From: Desulfobacteraceae bacterium
Lineage (GTDB): Bacteria; Desulfobacterota; Desulfobacteria; Desulfobacterales; Desulfobacteraceae
Direction of reading: 5' to 3'
DNA length: 7,847 nt
Assembly: GCA_022712835.1 (NCBI GenBank)
Contig: JAFLJU010000499.1
Coordinates: 1 to 7,847 of the forward strand
Shown piece by piece: positions 1-6,000 of this stretch (positions within the stretch are counted from its first letter, which is position 1; every line of letters begins with the position of its first letter). A model generated the notes under the pieces. It was given only the letters and a program-made list of their open reading frames with translations, did no database searches and was not told the origin of the DNA. Position numbers and translations under genes: made by a program.

Positions 1-621
1 TTGGAATGGAAAATGGGCAGAAAAAGCATAGCAGATGAACGCCGCACACAAATCATCCAGGCATTTTACCTATGTGTGGTTAAAGAGGGGGCTGCCGGTG
101 CTTCCATCCGGAAAATCGCCAGCGAGGCACAGGTTTCACCCAGTACCCTCCACCATTATTTTAAGGATCGGGATGAAATCATCGAAGAGGCAGTGGTCTA
201 TTTTACCGATGAAATCTTTAGGGGATTTTCTGAAAAGATTACCCCCCACCTTGATGCAGACGTGCGCCTGTCAAAGGGACTTGAGTTTATATTCAGCAAA
301 GGCATGATCAACCCCGAGCATACCGGATTTTTCCTGGAATGCTGCGTGGCAGCCCGGCACAACGCAAGGATCAGGGAGACCATTGCCGAACTTTTCCATA
401 GATTCCGGGGGGCAATAATGGATCACTTGAACGGTATGCCTGAGTTTTCCGGCCTGGAAGAGCGGCAGAAAAAATTGTGTGCATCCATGATCGTGGCCCT
501 CCATGAAGGGATTGAACTGCAATGGTTTGCCGATCCTTCGGCCATTTGCCTTGAAGATGCACTCAAGACCACCCGGGCATTGATCCTGTTTTTTATTGAG
601 AATCCAAGCTTCATTAAATAA
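1..621 (+). CDS. TetR/AcrR-family transcriptional regulator
   Basis: DNA-binding repressor, probably controlling the three enzyme genes that follow. The N-terminal TetR domain is clear: a basic lead (GRKSIADERR), a first helix, then the helix-turn-helix at about residues 35-54 (SIRKIASEAQVSPSTLHHYF) followed by the usual KDRDEII. The rest (about 70-206) is a divergent helical ligand-binding and dimer domain. The helix-turn-helix resembles BetI, but the ligand cannot be read from the sequence. The frame opens with TTG at base 1, at the window edge. An ATG at base 13 (start MGRKSI) with GGAA at 3-6 upstream is an equally good or better start, giving 202 residues. The stop overlaps the Shine-Dalgarno site of the next gene, so co-transcription and self-regulation of the operon are likely. 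Its promoter and operator lie outside the window. Family call sure; target inferred from position. Confidence 0.9.
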   Translation: MEWKMGRKSIADERRTQIIQAFYLCVVKEGAAGASIRKIASEAQVSPSTLHHYFKDRDEIIEEAVVYFTDEIFRGFSEKITPHLDADVRLSKGLEFIFSKGMINPEHTGFFLECCVAARHNARIRETIAELFHRFRGAIMDHLNGMPEFSGLEERQKKLCASMIVALHEGIELQWFADPSAICLEDALKTTRALILFFIENPSFIK

Positions 622-628
622 AGGAGAT
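621..628 (+). promoter_or_regulatory. Ribosome binding site of the PLP enzyme gene
   Basis: AAGGAGAT lies a few bases before the ATG at 633 and begins at the last base of the regulator's stop codon. It fixes that start and supports translation from a shared transcript. Confidence 0.8.
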
Positions 629-632
629 ATCC

Positions 633-1853
633 ATGAACCCCGATTGGAACAACGCCTATGAGAATTATAAAGATCTGTTTAAAGGCCATCGATTTCCCCT
701 GGCCTTTGTGGATCTTGACAAATTTGACCGGAATATCGCCTATGTGGCAAAAACCCAGGCTGACACAGGCAAGAGGATCCGGGTGGCATCCAAATCCCTT
801 CGATGCCTGGAGCTGCTCAAGCGGGTGTTTGAAAAGGGCGGGGATGTTTTCCAGGGGGTGCTTGCCTTTACCATGGAAGAGGCATCTTTTCTCATTGACA
901 ATGGGCTGGACGATATCATTGTGGCCTATCCATCTACCCAGCAAAGTGACCTGGATATTTTTGTGGAAAAAACCCGTGGCGGCGCCAATCTTTCCCTGGT
1001 GGTGGATTGTCCGGATCATCTGCGAATTTTGTCAGATGCAGGGGAAAAAGCCGGCCTTAAACTCAATCTTTGCCTGGACATTGACATGTCCTATCGTCCC
1101 CTTGGACCTAACACCCACATGGGGGTGAGGCGCAGTCCGGTTCATAGTGTTGACCAGGCCCTTGCGATGGCAAGGACTGCCAGGAAGCTTGGCGGAGTGC
1201 GCATTGTCGCTGCCATGGGGTATGAAGCCCAGATCGCCTCCATGAATGACAATTATCCGGCAAAGGCTATTAAAAACAGGTTGGCCAGATTGTTTAAACA
1301 GCAATCTGTCAAAGAGCTGACCCATCGCCGCAAAATGATCGTGGACAAACTTAAGGAAGAAGGCATCGCCCTTACCGTGGTCAATGGCGGCGGCAGCGGC
1401 AGTCTTGTATCAACGGGCAGGGATGATACTGTTACCGAAGTCACGGCGGGCTCGGCTTTTTTTGCACCGGGCCTGTTTCGATATTTTCATGATGTTTATT
1501 TTGAACCGGCAGCCTTTTTCGGCCTCCAGGTAACACGGATTCCTGTCAAGGGCGTGGTCACCTGTCAGGGAGGCGGTTATGTGGGGTCCGGCGAGGTCAA
1601 TGCCAATCGGCTTCCCTGGCCTGTTTTGCCCCAGGGGATGCAATACTTGTCCATGGAAGGTGCAGGAGAAGTCCAGACGCCTTTGAAACTGCCAAGGGAT
1701 TGCCCAAAGCTTTGTCTTGGTGATCCAGTCTTTTTTCAACATGCCAAGGCAGGGGAGCTTTGTGAACGGTTTAATCAACTCGATTTGGTAAAGAACAATA
1801 AAATTATCGGCACTACTCCCACATATCGTGGGCAGGGCCATGCATTTCTATAA
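633..1853 (+). CDS. PLP-dependent amino acid deaminase/aldolase-like protein (alanine racemase N-terminal fold; D-threonine aldolase / D-serine dehydratase group)
   Basis: Cytoplasmic fold-type III PLP enzyme of 406 residues. The barrel domain starts with PLAFVDLDKFDRNI (22-35), the usual opening of this family. Lys54 in RVASKSLR is the expected Schiff-base lysine. A glycine-rich NGGGSGS (251-257) fits the phosphate-binding loop. The C-terminal beta domain ends in HAKAGELCERF (370-380) and TYRGQGHAFL (397-406), which I recall as typical of proteins named amino acid deaminase/aldolase. Relatives cleave D-threonine to glycine and acetaldehyde, or dehydrate D-serine. Those enzymes hold a metal with His-x-Asp or His-x-Cys near the C-terminus. 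Here the matching site appears to be His370-x-Lys372, so the metal and the reaction may differ. No signal peptide. It sits between the regulator and two alcohol/aldehyde redox genes, which suggests it makes or uses an aldehyde or keto acid. Family call good; substrate unknown. Confidence 0.82.
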   Translation: MNPDWNNAYENYKDLFKGHRFPLAFVDLDKFDRNIAYVAKTQADTGKRIRVASKSLRCLELLKRVFEKGGDVFQGVLAFTMEEASFLIDNGLDDIIVAYPSTQQSDLDIFVEKTRGGANLSLVVDCPDHLRILSDAGEKAGLKLNLCLDIDMSYRPLGPNTHMGVRRSPVHSVDQALAMARTARKLGGVRIVAAMGYEAQIASMNDNYPAKAIKNRLARLFKQQSVKELTHRRKMIVDKLKEEGIALTVVNGGGSGSLVSTGRDDTVTEVTAGSAFFAPGLFRYFHDVYFEPAAFFGLQVTRIPVKGVVTCQGGGYVGSGEVNANRLPWPVLPQGMQYLSMEGAGEVQTPLKLPRDCPKLCLGDPVFFQHAKAGELCERFNQLDLVKNNKIIGTTPTYRGQGHAFL

Positions 1854-1859
1854 GGAGGT
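1852..1859 (+). promoter_or_regulatory. Strong ribosome binding site of the GMC oxidoreductase gene
   Basis: AAGGAGGT is a near-perfect Shine-Dalgarno sequence that overlaps the upstream gene's TAA stop. It is 5 bases from the GTG at 1865, so it decides for that non-ATG start. Confidence 0.85.
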
Positions 1860-1864
1860 AAGGG

Positions 1865-3271
1865 GTGGCAAAGGATCATTTTAAAGTATTTGATTTTATT
1901 TTTGTGGGGGCTGGTATTTCAGGCCCGTTTATCGCCAATGACCTGTGTAAGGAAGGGGCTGACTGCCTGATGCTGGAAGCAGGCAAGCATTATACACGCA
2001 GAACTTATCCCAGCAATGGCCTTGACGGGACCTCCCAGATGTATTGGTCCGGCGGCCTGGAGCTTGGCCATGACGCCAAGATTGCTTTTTTACGGCCCAA
2101 GGTGGTGGGGGGCGGTTCCATCATGAACCAGGCCCTTGTGGATAGGTTTGACGATGTGGCCCTGGATGATTGGAGATCTGCTTCCGGTATCGCAGATTTT
2201 AATATGGCGGATATGGCCACCTGGTATGACGCGGCTGAATCTGAAATAGAGATCCAGGAAATTCCTGCCAAATTCCGAAACAAAAATGCCGAGATATTTG
2301 ACCAGGGGTTTAAGAACCTTGAGTTTGACAATGCTCCCCTGCGAAGGGCCCAGAGTAACTGCCGCCTGGAAGAGGGCAATTGCTGCATTGAATGCCTCAA
2401 CGGGTGCCGTCTGGGCAGCAAGCAGAGCACCCCTGAAACTGTACTGAAAACCGCCATGGAAAACGGTTTGACCCTGACATCCCAAATTGAGGTGACACAG
2501 ATCATCGAAAACAAGGGGGATATTCGGGTGATTGGCGTTGATGCTATGGGGGGAGAGGTCTCCTATCGCGCCCGGAACCTGGTCCTGGGTGGCGGGGCCA
2601 TTGGTAATGCCAGGTTGCTGCTCAATTCCGGGTTTGGTAAAAAACTGCCCCACATAGGCCGTGGCTTTTTCTGCCATCCCCAGTTCATGAGTTTTGGTCT
2701 TTATGACGAAAAAATAAACTCCCATACAGGGGCTTTCCAGGCCTTTAAATCCGATGACAAGGGGTTTAGAAAAGAAGGATTCAAGCTGGAAAATGTCTAT
2801 GCAGGACCCGAAGGCATTGCCCTTTTAGTGCCGAATTTTGGACGGAGCCACCATGAATACATGGAAAAGCTCGCCCATTTTGCCTGTATCGAGGTATGTA
2901 CCCGGGATACCAATCCCGGCCAGATCAAGGTGAGTCGTAAGGGAAAGGCGATGATCCGCAAGGTACAGAATGCGGAGGACATCAGCCGTTACAAAAAAGG
3001 GGAAAAGGTTATTGATGATATATTCAAAAGCACCGGAGCAAAAGAGATCGTCCACGGCCGATTTGCCATTGGGCTGCATTTGATGGGATGTTGTGCCATT
3101 GGCACGGATCCTTCCACCTCGGTGATTGATCCGGAATTCAGGCTCCACGGGTATAACAATATTTTTGCTGCAGATTCCAGTATCTTTCCAAATGCACCGG
3201 GGATCAACCCGTCACTCACCATCATGGCTCTTTCCAAAAAGGCCGCCGCCAGCATATTAAGGAACCGATAA
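1865..3271 (+). CDS. GMC-family FAD-dependent alcohol oxidoreductase (long-chain alcohol oxidase-like)
   Basis: Flavoprotein predicted to oxidise a primary alcohol to an aldehyde. Residues 11-40 form the FAD-binding beta-alpha-beta unit, with GAGISG (15-20) and the ribose-binding Glu38 in LMLEAG. GGGS (82-85) followed by Asn88 matches the second GMC flavin motif. The C-terminal GMC domain (about 330-468) carries the expected catalytic pair: His405 in LHLMG and Asn448 in PGINPSLTIMAL. A cysteine cluster (Cys166, 173, 174, 177, 181) ending in GCRLGSKQST resembles the CxxC..GC..G.KQST segment of long-chain alcohol oxidases and related bacterial GMC proteins. At 468 residues it is shorter than choline dehydrogenase or full long-chain alcohol oxidases, and it lacks their N-terminal helical region. 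A similar region appears at the front of the next gene. No signal peptide or membrane segment is seen. The GTG start is supported by a strong Shine-Dalgarno site. Substrate unknown. Confidence 0.88.
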   Translation: MAKDHFKVFDFIFVGAGISGPFIANDLCKEGADCLMLEAGKHYTRRTYPSNGLDGTSQMYWSGGLELGHDAKIAFLRPKVVGGGSIMNQALVDRFDDVALDDWRSASGIADFNMADMATWYDAAESEIEIQEIPAKFRNKNAEIFDQGFKNLEFDNAPLRRAQSNCRLEEGNCCIECLNGCRLGSKQSTPETVLKTAMENGLTLTSQIEVTQIIENKGDIRVIGVDAMGGEVSYRARNLVLGGGAIGNARLLLNSGFGKKLPHIGRGFFCHPQFMSFGLYDEKINSHTGAFQAFKSDDKGFRKEGFKLENVYAGPEGIALLVPNFGRSHHEYMEKLAHFACIEVCTRDTNPGQIKVSRKGKAMIRKVQNAEDISRYKKGEKVIDDIFKSTGAKEIVHGRFAIGLHLMGCCAIGTDPSTSVIDPEFRLHGYNNIFAADSSIFPNAPGINPSLTIMALSKKAAASILRNR

Positions 3272-3272
3272 C

Positions 3273-5234
3273 ATGACCCAAAAAATGATGATTTCAAAAT
3301 ATTTTTCTAAATCCCAGTTAAAGGGGCTGTTAAAAACAGGGGATGTGATTCTTCCGGGAACCGATGAATCCCCCTCTTTTTCATCCACCGGTTGTATCGA
3401 TCATATTGACCGAATGGCTAAATACATGGCCGAAGATGACCTTCAGGGTTTGAAAATGCTCTTCTCCATTCTAAGGTGGATGCCCAAATGGGTCATCGTC
3501 CTGCTGATGAAATTGTGTAACCACAGCAACTCCTTTCCTTCTTTTCTGGGAGCAGGTCTCAGGATGATTGAAATTGGCCTTAAAGGGGTTGTCATGTCCC
3601 CCTATTATGCCAATCTTACCGCTTCCGGTTATAAAGGCAAAAAGGTCTATGATGTCATTGGCTGGAACCCCAAGTTTCTTGTTAACGAAGATGGAATCCC
3701 CATCAAAGAAGCGCCCATCAATCTGGATAATCCTGAACCAGAAGATGTGGAAGCCCTTTATAAAAGGGCAAAAACAGCAGGGCCTGAAATCCGGGACTGG
3801 GGGGTAAAAAAACGATTGGAGTTTATAACCAACCTCAAGGCTGTTATTCTTAAAAACCAGGAATATATTCTTGACAGGCTCCAGGCAGACACAAAAAAAT
3901 CCCGTTTTGATGCCATTACAGCAGAAATTTTCGGGGTGTTGGATTTTTTGGATTATCTGGAAAAAAATGCCGTCAAAGTTTTGTCCGATCGAAAGGTGCC
4001 AACTCCCTTTGCACTGATGGGAAAAAAATCAAAGGTGTATTTTGAACCCCTGGGAACGGCCCTGCTGATTTCCCCCTGGAATTATCCTTTTTACCAGGCC
4101 ATCGTTCCCATTTGCCAGGCCTTTATAGTGGGAAATGCCGTGGTTTTTAAGCCCTCCAGTGATACCCCCTTAAAAGGACTTGTGGAAGATCTGCTCAACC
4201 AGGCCGGATTTCTTCCCGGATGGGTACAGATCGTCTATGGTGCCGGGCGAAAGATCGGTAATGCCCTGGTGGACGGACAGCCTGACAAAATCTTTTTGAT
4301 CGGCAGCCAGCCCGTGGGAAAAACCATCATGGAGCGGGCAGCCCAATATCTGATCCCCATTGAGCTGGAATTGGGGGGGAAAGACCCCATGGTGGTCTTT
4401 GAGGATGTTAATATAGAACGGGCCGTGGCCGGTGCTATCTGGGGAGGTTTTACCACCACAGGCCAGTCCTGCACCTCTGTGGAGCGGCTGTTTGTCCAGG
4501 AAAGTATCTATGAAAAATTTAAGGAAACCCTTGTTAAAGAAACCCTGAAACTGGTCCAGGCAACCGATGATGACGGTAATGCCGATATCGGCCCCATGAC
4601 CACCCGGAAACAGGTGGACGAAATTGCCGCCCAGGTGGCCGATGCCAAGGAAAAAGGCGCCACCTTTCTCACCGGGGGGGACTGGGACGGCCTGTCTGAA
4701 TTTGTACCCCCCATGATTGTTGAAGGGGTGACAAAAGATATGGCCATTGACAGGGAAGAAAACTTTGGTCCCCTGCTTCCCATTTATCCTTTTTCCAGTG
4801 AAGCCGAGGCCATAGAGATGGCCAATGATCCGGATTACGGGCTCTCAGCCAGTGTCTGGTCCCAGGACATTAAACGGGCAGACAGGGTGGCCCGCATGAT
4901 CTATACCGGTAATGTTTCCATCAACAACGTCATGCTCACCGAAGGCAACCATGCCCTGCCCTTCGGCGGGGTGCAGAAAAGTGGGTTCGGCCGGTATAAA
5001 GGCGAGTTTGGCTTTTATGCCTTTGCCAATATCAAGTCCGTGCTAATTGACCAGAACAGTAAAAAGATGGAGGCCAACTGGTTTCCCTATACTGCCAAAA
5101 AATACAAAATCTTTTCAGACCTGACCGCTGCCCTGTATTCACCGGGCAAGATATCCGGCCTTATAAAGAGTGCCTATTACGGGCTTAAACTTGAGACCTA
5201 TGTTAGTAAACTGGCTAAAAAAGGCCGGAAATAA
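3273..5234 (+). CDS. Aldehyde dehydrogenase (class 3-like) with an N-terminal small-subunit-like helical domain
   Basis: NAD(P)-dependent oxidation of an aldehyde to an acid. The ALDH core spans about residues 155-600 and is intact: SPWNYPF with Asn270, FKPS with Lys293, FLIGSQPVG near 341-349, the general base Glu366 in ELGGK, and the nucleophile Cys400 in GQSCTS. The best likeness is to class 3 / coniferyl aldehyde dehydrogenases. The protein is 653 residues against roughly 450-500 for the family. The extra N-terminus (1-~140) has a helix, a DVILPGTDE turn (24-32), hydrophobic helices near 60-108, and SPYYANLTASGYKGKKVYDVIGW (read in two parts, 109-120 and 121-131). I read this as the gluconate 2-dehydrogenase subunit 3 / long-chain alcohol oxidase N-terminal type. 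The lysine-rich C-terminal tail (about 605-653) could touch the membrane. It starts one base after the GMC stop, with AAGG at 3259-3262 upstream of the ATG. ALDH call firm; N-domain call inferred. Confidence 0.9.
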   Translation: MTQKMMISKYFSKSQLKGLLKTGDVILPGTDESPSFSSTGCIDHIDRMAKYMAEDDLQGLKMLFSILRWMPKWVIVLLMKLCNHSNSFPSFLGAGLRMIEIGLKGVVMSPYYANLTASGYKGKKVYDVIGWNPKFLVNEDGIPIKEAPINLDNPEPEDVEALYKRAKTAGPEIRDWGVKKRLEFITNLKAVILKNQEYILDRLQADTKKSRFDAITAEIFGVLDFLDYLEKNAVKVLSDRKVPTPFALMGKKSKVYFEPLGTALLISPWNYPFYQAIVPICQAFIVGNAVVFKPSSDTPLKGLVEDLLNQAGFLPGWVQIVYGAGRKIGNALVDGQPDKIFLIGSQPVGKTIMERAAQYLIPIELELGGKDPMVVFEDVNIERAVAGAIWGGFTTTGQSCTSVERLFVQESIYEKFKETLVKETLKLVQATDDDGNADIGPMTTRKQVDEIAAQVADAKEKGATFLTGGDWDGLSEFVPPMIVEGVTKDMAIDREENFGPLLPIYPFSSEAEAIEMANDPDYGLSASVWSQDIKRADRVARMIYTGNVSINNVMLTEGNHALPFGGVQKSGFGRYKGEFGFYAFANIKSVLIDQNSKKMEANWFPYTAKKYKIFSDLTAALYSPGKISGLIKSAYYGLKLETYVSKLAKKGRK

Positions 5235-5249
5235 AAAAGATTGGAAATT

Positions 5250-5279
5250 GCCCTGCCCCGGAATTTTTGCGGGCAGGGC
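5250..5279. repeat. Inverted repeat after the operon, possible terminator
   Basis: GCCCTGCCC (5250-5258) pairs perfectly with GGGCAGGGC (5271-5279) around a 12-base loop, 15 bases after the operon's stop codon. There is no T run right after it on the plus strand. On the minus strand a run of six T (5233-5238) comes only after about 11 bases. It may stop transcription or protect the 3' end, but it is not a canonical Rho-independent terminator. Confidence 0.5.
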
Positions 5280-5303
5280 CAAAGAAAAGTAAAAGTTCAC
5301 TTT

Positions 5304-5330
5304 AGCCCAAGGATTATTTTTGGGTTTGTT
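5304..5330 (+). terminator. Weak candidate Rho-independent terminator of the operon
   Basis: CCCAA (5306-5310) pairs with TTGGG (5320-5324) over a 9-base loop, with A-T and G-T extension outward, followed by TTTGTT. The stem is short, so the call is tentative. It lies downstream of the stronger 5250-5279 hairpin. Confidence 0.3.
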
Positions 5331-5372
5331 ACGTTATTATAAATGAGTTAGTAGATACAGGTATACCCTGTG

Positions 5373-5396
5373 ACAACAAGGGTAAAGCCCTGTTGT
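5373..5396 (-). repeat. Inverted repeat just after the efflux gene
   Basis: ACAACAAGGG (5373-5382) pairs with CCCTGTTGT (5388-5396), a nine-pair stem with one bulged A and a 5-base loop. It begins 5 bases past the stop codon of the minus-strand efflux gene, so it probably shapes that transcript's 3' end. No T tract follows on the minus strand. A perfect 8-base palindrome, GGTATACC (5360-5367), lies next to it. Confidence 0.45.
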
Positions 5397-5401
5397 GAAA
5401 T

Positions 5402-5839
5402 TTAATCCCGGGTGGGGCAAAGGTGACCGGGTGGTGGAAAGACAAGATCGTAAACCCAGTTGAAAATAAGGGCATAAACCGGAACAAAAAGGGCAAAGGA
5501 AATATCCAGGGCCAGGGCCTGAAGAAATGACAATTTCAGCCACCACATTACGAGGGGCAGGGTTATGAATAAAAGACAAAGTTCAAACAATATTGAATGA
5601 AAGCACCTAAAATTAAATGACCGGGGGTAAAGGGGGCGATTTAAATAAAGAAGTATCCTATCAAAGGCATAATTATACAATCCGTTGCAGATCATTGCCG
5701 CGGTGCTCAACCCTAAACTAAACATGCCTGTATGACTAAAGCTTTTGTCGAGCACCAGTGCAATAACCGGGGTACATAGTAAAAGCAATACCAATTCAAA
5801 TAAAAGGGTGTGCTTCACTCTTTCCCAAAATGTTCTCAT
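5402..5839 (-). CDS. PACE-family (AceI-like) transmembrane efflux protein, two bacterial transmembrane pair domains
   Basis: Small inner-membrane protein of 145 residues with four predicted helices (about 11-30, 39-58, 83-101, 106-126). The family exports biocides such as chlorhexidine, and polyamine-like cations in known members, driven by proton exchange. The two repeated halves show the PACE signatures: Arg7, His10 and Phe14-Glu15 in helix 1; Asn52, Asn56 and Phe59-Asp60 after helix 2; Arg78, His81 and Phe85-Glu86 in helix 3; Asn127 and Asp131 near the end of helix 4. Glu15 is at the same number as the essential proton-coupled glutamate of AceI. The length is typical of the family. The ATG at 5839 has GGAA (minus strand, 5846-5849) six bases upstream. 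It is transcribed away from the LysR gene at 6001, as in the AceR/AceI arrangement. Substrate cannot be told from the sequence. Confidence 0.87.
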   Translation of the reverse strand: MRTFWERVKHTLLFELVLLLLCTPVIALVLDKSFSHTGMFSLGLSTAAMICNGLYNYAFDRILLYLNRPLYPRSFNFRCFHSILFELCLLFITLPLVMWWLKLSFLQALALDISFALFVPVYALIFNWVYDLVFPPPGHLCPTRD

Positions 5840-5887
5840 ATTTTTTTCCAGAATCTATTTTTATTAAAAAACCCTTTGCCGTTATTT

Positions 5888-5917
5888 AGCATATGGAAAA
5901 CCATTAGCCAGAGGCAA
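5888..5917 (-). promoter_or_regulatory. Candidate sigma-70 promoter of the efflux gene
   Basis: Read on the minus strand, TTGCCT (5912-5917) and TATGCT (5888-5893) are 18 bases apart, each matching four consensus positions. Transcription would begin near 5880, giving a leader of about 40 bases. A modest match, as expected for a promoter needing a LysR-type activator. Confidence 0.3.
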
Positions 5918-5952
5918 ATACTTAATTTACGCTTTTCTTTTACCACCATTAA

Positions 5953-5966
5953 TTGTTATAAAACAA
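5953..5966. promoter_or_regulatory. Candidate LysR-type operator in the divergent spacer
   Basis: TTGTT (5953-5957) and AACAA (5962-5966) form a perfect dyad over ATAA, and the site contains the T-N11-A pattern of LysR-type binding boxes. It is 34 bases before the LysR start and about 75-85 bases upstream of the inferred efflux transcription start. That would suit both autoregulation and activation of the efflux gene. No other comparable dyad was found in this spacer. Confidence 0.45.
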
Positions 5967-6000
5967 GTTGGATTCCATCTAAATAATTGATAGGTGTGTT

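Noticed and set aside
423..1019. Open frame of 198 codons on the minus strand
   Set aside because: It is antisense to the TetR and PLP genes, has no recognisable domain, and crosses a gene junction. It is a shadow frame.
2090..2725. Open frame of 211 codons on the minus strand
   Set aside because: It lies wholly opposite the GMC gene, whose flavin motifs are intact, and its own product looks like no known protein.
1..5234. Glycine betaine (bet) operon: TetR/BetI + GMC choline dehydrogenase + betaine aldehyde dehydrogenase
   Set aside because: The order looks similar, but the GMC protein is about 90 residues shorter than choline dehydrogenase and has a long-chain alcohol oxidase-type cysteine motif. 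The dehydrogenase is class 3-like with an extra domain, and a PLP enzyme is present.
5953..5987. Promoter for the LysR gene using TTGTTA (5953) and AATAAT (5982)
   Set aside because: The spacing is 23 bases, and start of transcription would fall almost at the ATG. No better pair was found.
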